Below, in pieces: positions 1-6,592 of a stretch of DNA of 10,222 nt. The stretch is taken from the NCBI GenBank assembly GCA_945937855.1, contig CAMEUC010000033.1, positions 1-10,222 of the forward strand, given 5' to 3'. A program made the translations under genes and the position numbers. Positions within the stretch are counted from its first letter, which is position 1. The number at the start of each line of letters is the position of its first letter. Under the pieces are notes generated by a model, which did no database searches, was not told where the DNA came from, and was given only the letters and a program-made list of their open reading frames with translations. The stretch is from an uncultured Clostridium sp. (GTDB taxonomy: Bacteria > Bacillota > Clostridia > TANB77 > CAG-508).

Positions 1-81
1 AATATATAACACCCTGGGAGCGGATTATTAAAAACACTCACGCAAACTACAATTTATCTGAATTTATCCTCATAAATTAAT
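1..81. other. Left-edge stretch with no assignable gene
   Basis: I cannot assign a gene here. Plus-strand frame 3 is open from the window edge to a TAA at 78-80 and could be the last 25 codons of a convergent gene, but the peptide (it includes ITPWERIIKNTH) is not recognisable. That frame contains a CGG at 21-23, and the +1 frame after it is also open for about 16 codons, so this stretch does not inform the CGG question either way. Confidence 0.3.
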
Positions 82-108
82 AAAAAGCACAGGAATTTAA
101 TTCTGTGC
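82..108 (-). terminator. Rho-independent terminator of the small membrane protein gene
   Basis: Read on the minus strand, GCACAG (108-103) pairs with CTGTGC (92-87) around an AATTAAATTC loop that can pair further, followed directly by TTTTTATTAATTT. The stem overlaps the TAA stop of the gene at 97-429, so transcription should end immediately after that coding region. On the plus strand the hairpin is not followed by a T-run, so it is probably one-directional. Confidence 0.75.
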
Positions 109-429
109 CCATCTTATCATTTTTACATCTTTATATTTATCTAGAACCTCCATATATTTTTGGTATTCTTCTTCCCATAATATTTCTGGTACTTTATCAA
201 ATGCATCAAATACTTTTTCCGCTTCTTGTAAAAATATAATTTGTTCTTGACTATTAAGTTTTTCATATTTTTTTGAAAATTTATATAATTGATCTAGCAT
301 TTGGTTTGCCTCTATAAAAGACCAAAAGTCTTTTACATTCATACCTGCTGCTCTTATTTGTGCAACAGAAAATGCCACTAATAAAAATATTATAAATACT
401 AGTATATATATTATAAATAAAAAAATCAT
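97..429 (-). CDS. Small membrane-anchored helical protein, unknown function
   Basis: I do not recognise this 110-residue protein. Residues 1-24 form one very hydrophobic segment (MIFLFIIYILVFIIFLLVAF) that should act as an N-terminal membrane anchor or uncleaved signal. The remaining roughly 85 residues are charged, rich in Glu, Lys and Asp, and predicted by eye to be helical (for example KFSKKYEKLNSQEQIIFLQE), with several Trp and Tyr near the end. The start is supported by an AAAAGGGG ribosome binding site 6-7 bases upstream. The gene has its own promoter (461-489) and a terminator overlapping its stop, so it looks monocistronic. The topology is probably N-terminus in the membrane with a cytoplasmic tail, but this is inference. 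An overlapping minus-strand frame at 281-508 is a shadow. Confidence 0.75.
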   Translation of the reverse strand: MIFLFIIYILVFIIFLLVAFSVAQIRAAGMNVKDFWSFIEANQMLDQLYKFSKKYEKLNSQEQIIFLQEAEKVFDAFDKVPEILWEEEYQKYMEVLDKYKDVKMIRWAQN

Positions 430-460
430 TTATTTTCCCCTTTTCATAAGTATATACCAT

Positions 461-489
461 ATTATACCATATTAGTTTTTTTTTGGCAA
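461..489 (-). promoter_or_regulatory. Sigma-A-type promoter for the small membrane protein gene
   Basis: On the minus strand TTGCCA (489-484) and TATAAT (466-461) are separated by exactly 17 bases. The -10 is a perfect consensus, the -35 matches four of six positions, and the spacer is A-rich. The predicted start of transcription near 454 lies about 25 bases upstream of the ATG at 429. Confidence 0.75.
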
Positions 490-584
490 ATTTTTTATAT
501 TTTCCCACAAAAGGAGCTAGAAGTCCTCATAGCACTTGCAGGTACATCCGAATAGTCATTTATATGATCTGTAAAATTATATTT

Positions 585-1649
585 TTAGTACTCAAACCAC
601 AATCCTTTTGTTTTTAGTTCTGATATTATTTGGTTATGCTCTGAATTTGTTCTTGAAAAATATACTTTTCCACTTTTATCAGCTACAAAGAATAAATAAT
701 CTGTATTACTTGGCTCTATTGCAGCTTCTATACTCAATTTACTTACTGATGATATTGGTCCTACTGGTAATTTTCCCTCCATGTTGGGTCCTCTTGTATT
801 ATATGGATTATAAGTATCTATTTCCTTTTGGTATAGGTCTCTATCACCCATATCTATTTTAAAAGCATAGTATGTTGTAACATCACTTTGTATTGCCATA
901 TTTTTTTCCAATCTGTTATAAATCACACTCGATACATCTTTTCTATCCTCTGCATTTACAGATTCCATTTCTATAATTGAAGCTATTGTTAGTATTTCAT
1001 GCACATTTAGATCACTTGCATCTATTTCTTCTTTATATACATCCAATATTTCCTCCATTTTGTTTAACATTTTTTCAAATATTTCTTCTACACTTACATC
1101 TTTATTTTTTAATGCATAAGTATCTGGAAACAAATACCCTTCTAGTGCATAATATATATCTTCATCTTTTATTTCATCTGTTATAAACCAATATTTTTCT
1201 ATTAGAGAATCAATATAACTTTCATTCTCTAATAGTTCATATACATCATCTTCTGTATTATTTGTTGTTTCAGATATTTTTCCTGCAAGCCATCTGATAT
1301 TTTTTCCTTCTAAATATGTAAAATTTATGTAATTTTGGTCATATACTATTCCACTTTGTAAAGATTCTGCTATTTCTTTTAAAGACATATTTTGTCTTAA
1401 ATTATATTCTCCTGCTTTAAAATTGTCTATATTGTTTAATTTAACATAAATTTTAAAACCTAATTTACTCTTTATAATATTATTTTCTTTTAAAATATCT
1501 GCAATACCACTTGTGCCTGTTCCAAGTGGTATTGAAATTCCTATTTTTTCATCACTTGAACTTACTTTTGTAAACATTGATACATACATTATTATAATTA
1601 TTATTATTACAATGCTAAACATTATTAAGCCAATCTTTAGTTTATTCAT
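585..1649 (-). CDS. mltG: Endolytic murein transglycosylase MltG (YceG-like)
   Basis: MltG is a membrane-anchored lytic transglycosylase that cuts nascent peptidoglycan strands and is thought to set glycan chain length. The 354-residue protein has a short cytoplasmic tip, one transmembrane segment at about residues 6-26 (a run of Ile), a LysM-like YceG subdomain at about 37-105, and the catalytic domain from about 110 to the end. The family signature HEILTIASIIEMES lies at 217-230; Glu227 aligns with the known catalytic Glu (LASIVEKET in E. coli). The conserved downstream blocks SVIYNRL, QSDVTTYYA, YNTRGPNMEGKLPVGPIS and FVADKSG are present. An AAAAGGGGAA ribosome binding site lies inside the last codons of the upstream SH3/GH18 gene, 3 bases away, so the two are translationally close and co-transcribed. 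There is no CGG codon in the gene. A 29-codon open extension follows the TAA. Confidence 0.95.
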   Translation of the reverse strand: MNKLKIGLIMFSIVIIIIIIMYVSMFTKVSSSDEKIGISIPLGTGTSGIADILKENNIIKSKLGFKIYVKLNNIDNFKAGEYNLRQNMSLKEIAESLQSGIVYDQNYINFTYLEGKNIRWLAGKISETTNNTEDDVYELLENESYIDSLIEKYWFITDEIKDEDIYYALEGYLFPDTYALKNKDVSVEEIFEKMLNKMEEILDVYKEEIDASDLNVHEILTIASIIEMESVNAEDRKDVSSVIYNRLEKNMAIQSDVTTYYAFKIDMGDRDLYQKEIDTYNPYNTRGPNMEGKLPVGPISSVSKLSIEAAIEPSNTDYLFFVADKSGKVYFSRTNSEHNQIISELKTKGLWFEY

Positions 1650-1652
1650 TTT

Positions 1653-2820
1653 TTATTCCCCTTTTTCACTTATTAAATAGTCTACTACTCCGACAATATC
1701 TGCTTCTTCAAAGCTGTTGTTTAAAATTACATCTGTTGTAATTCCTAGTTCTCTTAATCTTGGTGTAAGTTCTATAATAAATCTATCAAAACAATTTTTA
1801 TCCTCTACTTTTTGGAAGTCTATGTTAATTCCCCTTACTCTGTATTTAGATACAAAATTAACTATTGTATCTACTAATTCTGTTCTTGTTTTGTAATTAC
1901 TTATTAAATCATTTGATTGTTTTTCTAGTCCTTTATTTGAAATTGTTGCCCATATTGCATCATCACCAACTTCAAAATCTTCTTGGTTTATTCCAATGAC
2001 CCCATTTTCTTCAAAACTAAATAGTGTTCTTATTGTAATTTTGGTTGCTTCTTGTTTATCATTATATAAAGAAAAAGTACTTCCATCTTTTAAGCTTAAC
2101 GTAAGTTCCTTTGTCTTAATTGCGTCATCAAAGTCTTGTCTTACTATATATTCATTTGTAAGCACATTTGCTTTTACATATCCGGAGTGTTCCGTCTTCT
2201 TTTCTAATTAATCTCCAACCTTTGCTTGTTGTATAATAGCAATTAACCACTTCCCCAGGTTCCACTGTTCCTACACTTTTAGAAATTAGTCTTGGTTTAT
2301 ATTTTAATTTAGAACCTTCTGCTACTTCCGCTTTTATTAGTCCTTGGTTTAAACTTTCAATTACCACCATATCTGTGCTTTCTATATATTGTACATATAT
2401 ATTATATACTAACTCCAACTCTGAAATCGGAATATAAATAACACCATCTTTTAGTAATATTTTAGAATTTATATCTTGTTTAACACCATTTATTACCATC
2501 TGATTTTCTGCAACACAAAAACTTGCGGTTTTGGTGTTAGATGTTGTTACTATCGTTGAAGATCCCTCGTCATAATAAATGTTTTTATCAAAGAAGTTTG
2601 CAATATCATCTTTTGATAAATAAACTACGCCATTCTCGCTTATATAAATATTATGTTTTAAATTTTCAGTTAAATCTTCATCATTTACTATAAATTTTGG
2701 TACATCAGCATATTTATCTCTTTTAAATCCTGGTGCATAATTTAGTATAAATGCCACTACTATGAAAGCTATTAAACAAATTATTATATTTCTTATAAAT
2801 TTTTTCGTATTTAGTTTCAT
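1653..2820 (-). CDS. Membrane-anchored SH3 / GH18-like protein, read through a +1 frameshift at CGG
   Basis: Two minus-strand frames make one protein. The first (2820-2185) encodes residues 1-212: a transmembrane anchor (about 9-28), a copper amine oxidase N-terminal-like stalk domain (about 50-155, with VVYLSKDDIANFF and VIYIPISELELVY), and most of a bacterial SH3 domain. The in-frame codon at 2184-2182 is CGG; skipping its C gives GTL-GYVKANVL, the normal end of such an SH3 domain, and continues to residue 388. Without the shift a TGA follows at 2154-2152. The second part resembles the first half of a GH18 chitinase/SleL-like barrel. Its catalytic motif reads GINIDFQKV, with Asp334 kept but the usual Glu replaced by Gln336, and it stops at the strand equivalent to beta-6 (VVDYLIS). 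It is therefore probably a glycan-binding pseudoenzyme. The ATG has an AAGGAG site 7 bases upstream, and a TATACT -10 box lies at 2854-2849. It is the first gene of an operon with mltG. Confidence 0.8.
2182..2184 (-). other. CGG +1 frameshift site in the SH3/GH18 gene
   Basis: Zero frame reads GGA ACA CTC CGG ATA TGT; dropping the C of CGG gives GGA ACA CTC GGA TAT GTA, that is G-T-L-G-Y-V, the expected SH3 ending. The downstream frame has no in-frame ATG start with a ribosome binding site; its first possible start is a GTG inside the SH3 domain. This supports one protein rather than two genes. Confidence 0.75.
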
Positions 2821-2896
2821 TTTTTTACTCCTTTTTTATTTTGCCATTAGTATATCATATTTAAATATAAAATTTGTATATATTTTTTAAAATTTA

Positions 2897-2925
2897 TTGA
2901 ATTTATTTGAATTTTATTGTAATAT
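2897..2925 (+). promoter_or_regulatory. Promoter of the pflB-pflA operon
   Basis: TTGAAT (2897-2902) and TAATAT (2920-2925) are spaced by 17 bases, placing a transcription start near 2932 and leaving a leader of about 28 bases before the ATG of pflB. The surroundings are extremely AT-rich, so alternative boxes exist, such as TATAAT at 2937-2942, which is too close to the start codon. I see no clear operator in the 139 bases between the two divergent genes. Confidence 0.5.
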
Positions 2926-2959
2926 CTAACCGATAATATAATTGGAGAGTGATGATTTT

Positions 2960-5194
2960 ATGAAATTTGAAGAATGGAATTCATTTAATCCTGGTGAATG
3001 GTGTTTTGAAATAAATGTACGAGATTTTATTCAAAAAAACTATACTCCATACACTGGGAATGCAAATTTTTTATCAGATGCAACTGATAATACAAAAAAA
3101 CTTTGGAATACAGTTTTAGATTTATATGAACAAGAAAGGAAAAATAATGGTGTTTTAGAAGTAGATGCTGATACTATTTCTACTATCACAAGTCATAAAC
3201 CTGGTTATATTAATAAAGATTTAGAACAAATTGTTGGACTTCAAACAGATAAACCTTTAAAAAGAGCTATTATGCCTAATGGTGGAATTCGTATAGTAGA
3301 AAAATCTTGCGAAGCTCAAAATGTCAAGGTTTCTGAAGAGATAGAAAATATTTATCATAATTACAGAAAATCTCATAATGATGGAGTTTTTTCCGCTTAT
3401 ACTCCAGATATAAGAGCTGCTAGAAGTTCACATTTAATAACAGGTCTACCTGATGGATATGGTAGAGGAAGAATTATTGGTGACTACAGAAGAGTTGCTC
3501 TTTATGGTGTAGATGCTTTAATAGAATTTAAGAAAAAAGATTTATCAGTTTTAGAAACTCCAAATATTTTAGAAGAAGAAATTCAAAAACGTGAGGAAAT
3601 TTTTGATCAAATTAAAGCTTTAAATGAATTAAAAGAAATGGCTTCTATGTATGGTTTTGATATTTCTAGACCTGCAAAGAATTCTAAAGAAGCTGTTCAA
3701 TGGTTATATTTTGGATATTTAGGTGCAACTAAAGAACAAAATGGTGCTGCTATGAGTATTGGTAGAAACTCTACTTTCTTAGATATATATTTTGAAAGAG
3801 ATTTAAAATCAGGACTTATAACTGAACAAGAATTACAAGAATTAATGGATCATTTTGTTATGAAGTTAAGAATGATAAGATTTTTAAGAACTCCTGAATA
3901 TAATGAATTATTTAGCGGTGACCCTGTTTGGGTAACTGAAAGTATTGGTGGTATGGGATTAGATGGAAGAACTTTAGTTACTAAAAACTCTTTTAGGGTA
4001 CTTCATACTTTAGAAACTTTAGGTGCTGCTCCAGAGCCAAACTTAACTGTGCTTTGGTCTACTAATTTACCAAGGGGATTTAAAGAATATACTACGAAAC
4101 TTTCTATTAAAACAAGTTCAATTCAATATGAAAATGACGATTTAATGAGAACTTACTGGGGAGATGACTACTCTATTGCTTGCTGTGTTTCTGCAATGAG
4201 AACTGGAAAACAAATGCAGTTTTTTGGAGCTAGATGTAATTTAGCCAAAGCATTGCTTTATGCAATAAATGGTGGTAGAGATGAATTATCTGGAAAGCAA
4301 GTAACTACTCGTTTTGAGCCAATTACTTCTGAATATTTAGATTATGATGAGGTTATGAAAAAATTTGACGCAATTCTTGATTGGACAGCCAAAACATATA
4401 TAAATGCATTAAACATTATTCATTATATGCATGATAAATACGCTTATGAAGCTTTAGAAATGGCTCTTCATGATTCAGATGTATTTAGAACAATGGCTTG
4501 TGGTATTGCAGGTTTATCTGTTGTTGCAGATTCACTTTCAGCAATCAAATATTCTAAAGTAAAAGTAATTAGAGATGCAACTGGTTTAGCTGTTGATTAT
4601 GAAATTGAAGGAGATTATCCAAAATATGGAAATGATGATGATAGAGTTGACCACATTGCTGTTGATGTTGTTAAATTATTTATGGGAAAATTACAAAAAC
4701 AAAGAACTTATAGACACTCTGTTCCTACTCTTTCAATTTTAACAATAACATCAAATGTTGTTTACGGTAAAAATACTGGTAGCACTCCTGATGGAAGACG
4801 TGCTGGTGAGCCTTTTGGTCCTGGTGCAAATCCATTACATGGTAGAGATTCTCACGGAGCTTTAGCTGTTTTAAACACTATAGCAAAACTTCCTTATTCT
4901 CACTCAGAAGATGGAATTTCTTATACTTTCTCTATCACTCCTGGAACATTAGGAAAGGATGAAGAATCTCGAGTTAATAATCTAATTTCTCTATTAGATG
5001 GATATTTTGTTCAAGATAGTCATCATATTAATGTCAATGTTTTCGACAAAAGTCTTTTACTAGATGCAATGGATCATCCAGAAAAATATCCTCAACTTAC
5101 TATAAGAGTTTCAGGTTATGCAGTTAACTTTGTAAAGTTAACTAGAGAGCAACAATTAGATGTGGTTCACAGAACAATTCACGAGAGAATTTAA
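2960..5194 (+). CDS. pflB: Formate C-acetyltransferase (pyruvate formate-lyase)
   Basis: PFL converts pyruvate and CoA to acetyl-CoA and formate in anaerobic fermentation, using a glycyl radical installed by PflA. The 744-residue protein starts EEWNSFNPGEWCFEINVRDF, the usual family N-terminus. It carries the catalytic Cys pair Cys408-Cys409 in DDYSIACCVSAMRTGKQMQF and the radical glycine Gly719 in IRVSGYAVNF near the C-terminus. The PNGGIR, NVYGKNTGSTPDGRRAGEPF-type and SLLDGYFVQDSHHINVNVF blocks are also present. Length is normal and the frame intact. I chose ATG 2960 because the protein then begins like other PFLs and GGAGAGTGAT lies upstream; an in-frame TTG at 2942 overlaps that site. 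pflA follows after 12 bases. No in-frame CGG codon occurs in 744 codons; arginines are AGA, AGG, CGT and CGA. Confidence 0.97.
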   Translation: MKFEEWNSFNPGEWCFEINVRDFIQKNYTPYTGNANFLSDATDNTKKLWNTVLDLYEQERKNNGVLEVDADTISTITSHKPGYINKDLEQIVGLQTDKPLKRAIMPNGGIRIVEKSCEAQNVKVSEEIENIYHNYRKSHNDGVFSAYTPDIRAARSSHLITGLPDGYGRGRIIGDYRRVALYGVDALIEFKKKDLSVLETPNILEEEIQKREEIFDQIKALNELKEMASMYGFDISRPAKNSKEAVQWLYFGYLGATKEQNGAAMSIGRNSTFLDIYFERDLKSGLITEQELQELMDHFVMKLRMIRFLRTPEYNELFSGDPVWVTESIGGMGLDGRTLVTKNSFRVLHTLETLGAAPEPNLTVLWSTNLPRGFKEYTTKLSIKTSSIQYENDDLMRTYWGDDYSIACCVSAMRTGKQMQFFGARCNLAKALLYAINGGRDELSGKQVTTRFEPITSEYLDYDEVMKKFDAILDWTAKTYINALNIIHYMHDKYAYEALEMALHDSDVFRTMACGIAGLSVVADSLSAIKYSKVKVIRDATGLAVDYEIEGDYPKYGNDDDRVDHIAVDVVKLFMGKLQKQRTYRHSVPTLSILTITSNVVYGKNTGSTPDGRRAGEPFGPGANPLHGRDSHGALAVLNTIAKLPYSHSEDGISYTFSITPGTLGKDEESRVNNLISLLDGYFVQDSHHINVNVFDKSLLLDAMDHPEKYPQLTIRVSGYAVNFVKLTREQQLDVVHRTIHERI

Positions 5195-5206
5195 ATGGAG
5201 ATTTTT

Positions 5207-5928
5207 ATGGAAGATTTAAAAGGAAATATTCATTCAATTGAAACTTTTGGTACTGTAGACCGGTCCTGGTATTAGATTTGTTGTTTTTATGCAAGGCTGT
5301 CATTTACAATGTAAATATTGCCAAAATCGTGATACTTGGTCTACAGATGCTAACACCTTGGTTACTGTTTCAGAACTAGTAGAAGAAATAAATAGATATG
5401 AAAAATATATTAAACTTTCAAATGGTGGTGTAACAATTTCAGGTGGAGAGCCTCTTTTACAAATTAAGTTTTTGATTTCTCTTTTTGAGGAGTTAAAAAA
5501 ACTAGGTTACCATATTGCAATTGATACATCTCGGGATGTTTTTTATAAATGATGATGTAAAAAAATTGCTTAGTTTAACAGATTTGGTTTTATTAGATAT
5601 TAAACATATAAATCCAGAAAAATGCAAAGATTTAGTTGGAGTTTCTAATAAACTTGAATTAGAATTTGCAAAGTACTTAAGCGATAATAATATTGCAATT
5701 TGGATAAGGCAGGTATTGGTCCCTGGGTTAACAGATGATGAGGAAGATTTAATAGCTTTAAGAGATTTTATTAATTCACTAAAAACTGTTCAAAAGGTAG
5801 AGATTTTGCCTTACCATAATCTTGGTAAAACCAAGTGGGAAAACTTAGGCTTAAATTATGCTTTAGAAAATGTTAGAACTGCAACAGATGAAGATGTAAA
5901 ACGAGCGAAAGAAATATTGAATTTATAA
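5207..5928 (+). CDS. pflA: Pyruvate formate-lyase activating enzyme, needs two +1 frameshifts at CGG
   Basis: This radical-SAM enzyme makes the glycyl radical on PFL. Reading from ATG 5207 (GGAG at 5197-5200, 6 bases upstream) gives ETFGTVD, then an in-frame CGG at 5261-5263; unshifted translation stops at TAG 5273-5275. Skipping one C gives the canonical FGTVDGPGIRFVVFMQGC, the cluster motif Cys31-x3-Cys35-x2-Cys38 (CHLQCKYC), then TISGGEPLLQ and IAIDTS. A second in-frame CGG at 5532-5534 would lead to TGA at 5550-5552; skipping its C gives DTSG and a complete C-terminal half with LVLLDIKHI and VLVPGLTDDEEDL. The joined product is 239 residues, normal for the family, with no other lesion. 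Both restored residues (Gly19, Gly109) are conserved glycines. A plain pseudogene is possible, but in the same operon as an intact pflB that needs it, and with clean sequence elsewhere, I favour translation by frameshifting. Confidence 0.85.
5261..5263 (+). other. First CGG +1 frameshift site in pflA
   Basis: Zero frame is GTA GAC CGG TCC TGG TAT TAG; skipping C gives GTA GAC GGT CCT GGT ATT AGA, V-D-G-P-G-I-R, the best-conserved N-terminal motif of the family. No purine-rich Shine-Dalgarno-like stimulator lies just upstream. The P-site codon GAC cannot re-pair well at ACC, so the signal appears to be the CGG itself. Confidence 0.8.
5532..5534 (+). other. Second CGG +1 frameshift site in pflA
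   Basis: Zero frame is GAT ACA TCT CGG GAT GTT; skipping C gives GAT ACA TCT GGG ATG TTT, D-T-S-G-M-F, matching the DT(S/N)G motif of PflA proteins. Unlike the other two sites, the extra C is not next to another C, so a simple C-homopolymer miscall does not explain it. Confidence 0.8.
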
Positions 5929-5944
5929 AATTAAAGGTGATTAT

Positions 5945-6514
5945 ATGAAAACTGCTTTTATCATACATGGTTTTAATGGGGACACTACTTATACTTTTGG
6001 TCCTCATTTAAAAAGTGAATTGGAAAAAAGAAATTATAATGTAATTATGCCGAACTTTCCTATACGAACTGATGCAACATATTTAGGGTGGGCTTCTATA
6101 TTAAATCAATATAAAGAATTATTTGACGAAAATACAATAGTTGTATGCCATTCTATTGGCAATCCTTTTATAATTAAATATATTTCTGAAAATAATCTAA
6201 ACGCCAAATTATATGTTAGTGTTGCCGGATTTTGTAAACTATTTATAGTACCAGACCGAGAAGATTTAAACAAAGCTTTTGTTGATTTTCAAGTTAGCGA
6301 AAAAGATATTAATTATTGTAAGAATAATATTAAATTTAGATATTCTTTATATAGTGATAATGACCATGTAATTCCTTTTAATATATTGGAGGATTTTGTT
6401 AACAAATTAGAATCAAATCCAGTTTTCATTAGTGGTGTTGGTCATATGGGCAATAGAGAAAACACAAAAAAGTTACCCCAAATTTTAAATATAGTAGATG
6501 AAATAAGCAACTAA
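5945..6514 (+). CDS. Small alpha/beta hydrolase, RBBP9/YdeN-like serine hydrolase
   Basis: This 189-residue cytoplasmic protein has the compact alpha/beta hydrolase fold typical of the RBBP9/YdeN group. The first strand and oxyanion loop are FIIHGFNG (5-12), the nucleophile elbow is VVCHSIGNPF with Ser70, a likely acid is Asp138 or Asp140 in YSDNDHVIPF, and the catalytic His167 sits in GVGHMGN. The triad is therefore complete. The substrate cannot be told from sequence; members of this group are mostly orphan esterase-like enzymes. The start has a good AAAGGTGATT ribosome binding site. It begins 16 bases after pflA and is probably the third gene of that operon, though a metabolic link to PFL is not evident. 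The IS256-family element begins within about 10 bases of its stop; length and C-terminus look normal, so it was not truncated. No CGG codon is used. Confidence 0.85.
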   Translation: MKTAFIIHGFNGDTTYTFGPHLKSELEKRNYNVIMPNFPIRTDATYLGWASILNQYKELFDENTIVVCHSIGNPFIIKYISENNLNAKLYVSVAGFCKLFIVPDREDLNKAFVDFQVSEKDINYCKNNIKFRYSLYSDNDHVIPFNILEDFVNKLESNPVFISGVGHMGNRENTKKLPQILNIVDEISN

Positions 6515-6550
6515 TTAAAAAAGAGTATAGAAAAAGTTGTGTAAATAAAT

Positions 6551-6584
6551 CCTTCCGTGATAAAATATAAAATATCAAGGAGGG
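6551..6584 (+). promoter_or_regulatory. Hairpin sequestering the transposase ribosome binding site
   Basis: CCTTCC (6551-6556) can pair fully with GGAGGG (6579-6584), one pair being U-G, and TGATA (6558-6562) pairs with TATCA (6573-6577). A single G-A mismatch lies between the helices and the loop is 10 bases. The paired GGAGG is the Shine-Dalgarno sequence of the transposase. Transcripts containing the full arm would have low transposase translation. Comparable sequestration is established for IS10, IS50 and IS200; here it is inferred from base pairing alone. Confidence 0.6.
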
Positions 6585-6592
6585 TTTTTTCT

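Noticed and set aside
21..23. Possible fourth CGG shift at the left edge
   Set aside because: Neither the zero frame nor the +1 frame gives a recognisable protein, and only a few codons precede it, so it cannot be counted as evidence.
547..549. CGG on the minus strand downstream of mltG
   Set aside because: It lies outside any supported coding region; in the frame continuing from mltG it is split as TCG-GAT.
608..1186. Plus-strand open frames opposite mltG (608-862 and 977-1186)
   Set aside because: They are antisense to a well-supported MltG, lack ribosome binding sites, and encode low-complexity Leu/Phe/His-rich peptides typical of AT-rich reverse frames.
2182..5534. Simple reassignment of CGG to another amino acid
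   Set aside because: Reading CGG as any single amino acid leaves the downstream frame wrong and a stop soon after; only a one-base skip restores the proteins.
2182..5534. Classical slippery-site programmed frameshifting with an upstream Shine-Dalgarno stimulator
   Set aside because: The P-site codons are CTC, GAC and TCT, with no shared slippery sequence and poor +1 re-pairing, and no common purine-rich stimulator or stop codon follows the P site. The only shared feature is CGG.
5289..5928. Treating pflA as two or three separate genes or as a pseudogene
   Set aside because: The pieces overlap as one radical-SAM protein with correct length and all motifs once the C of each CGG is skipped. 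Internal starts lack ribosome binding sites and would lose the FGTVDGPG motif.
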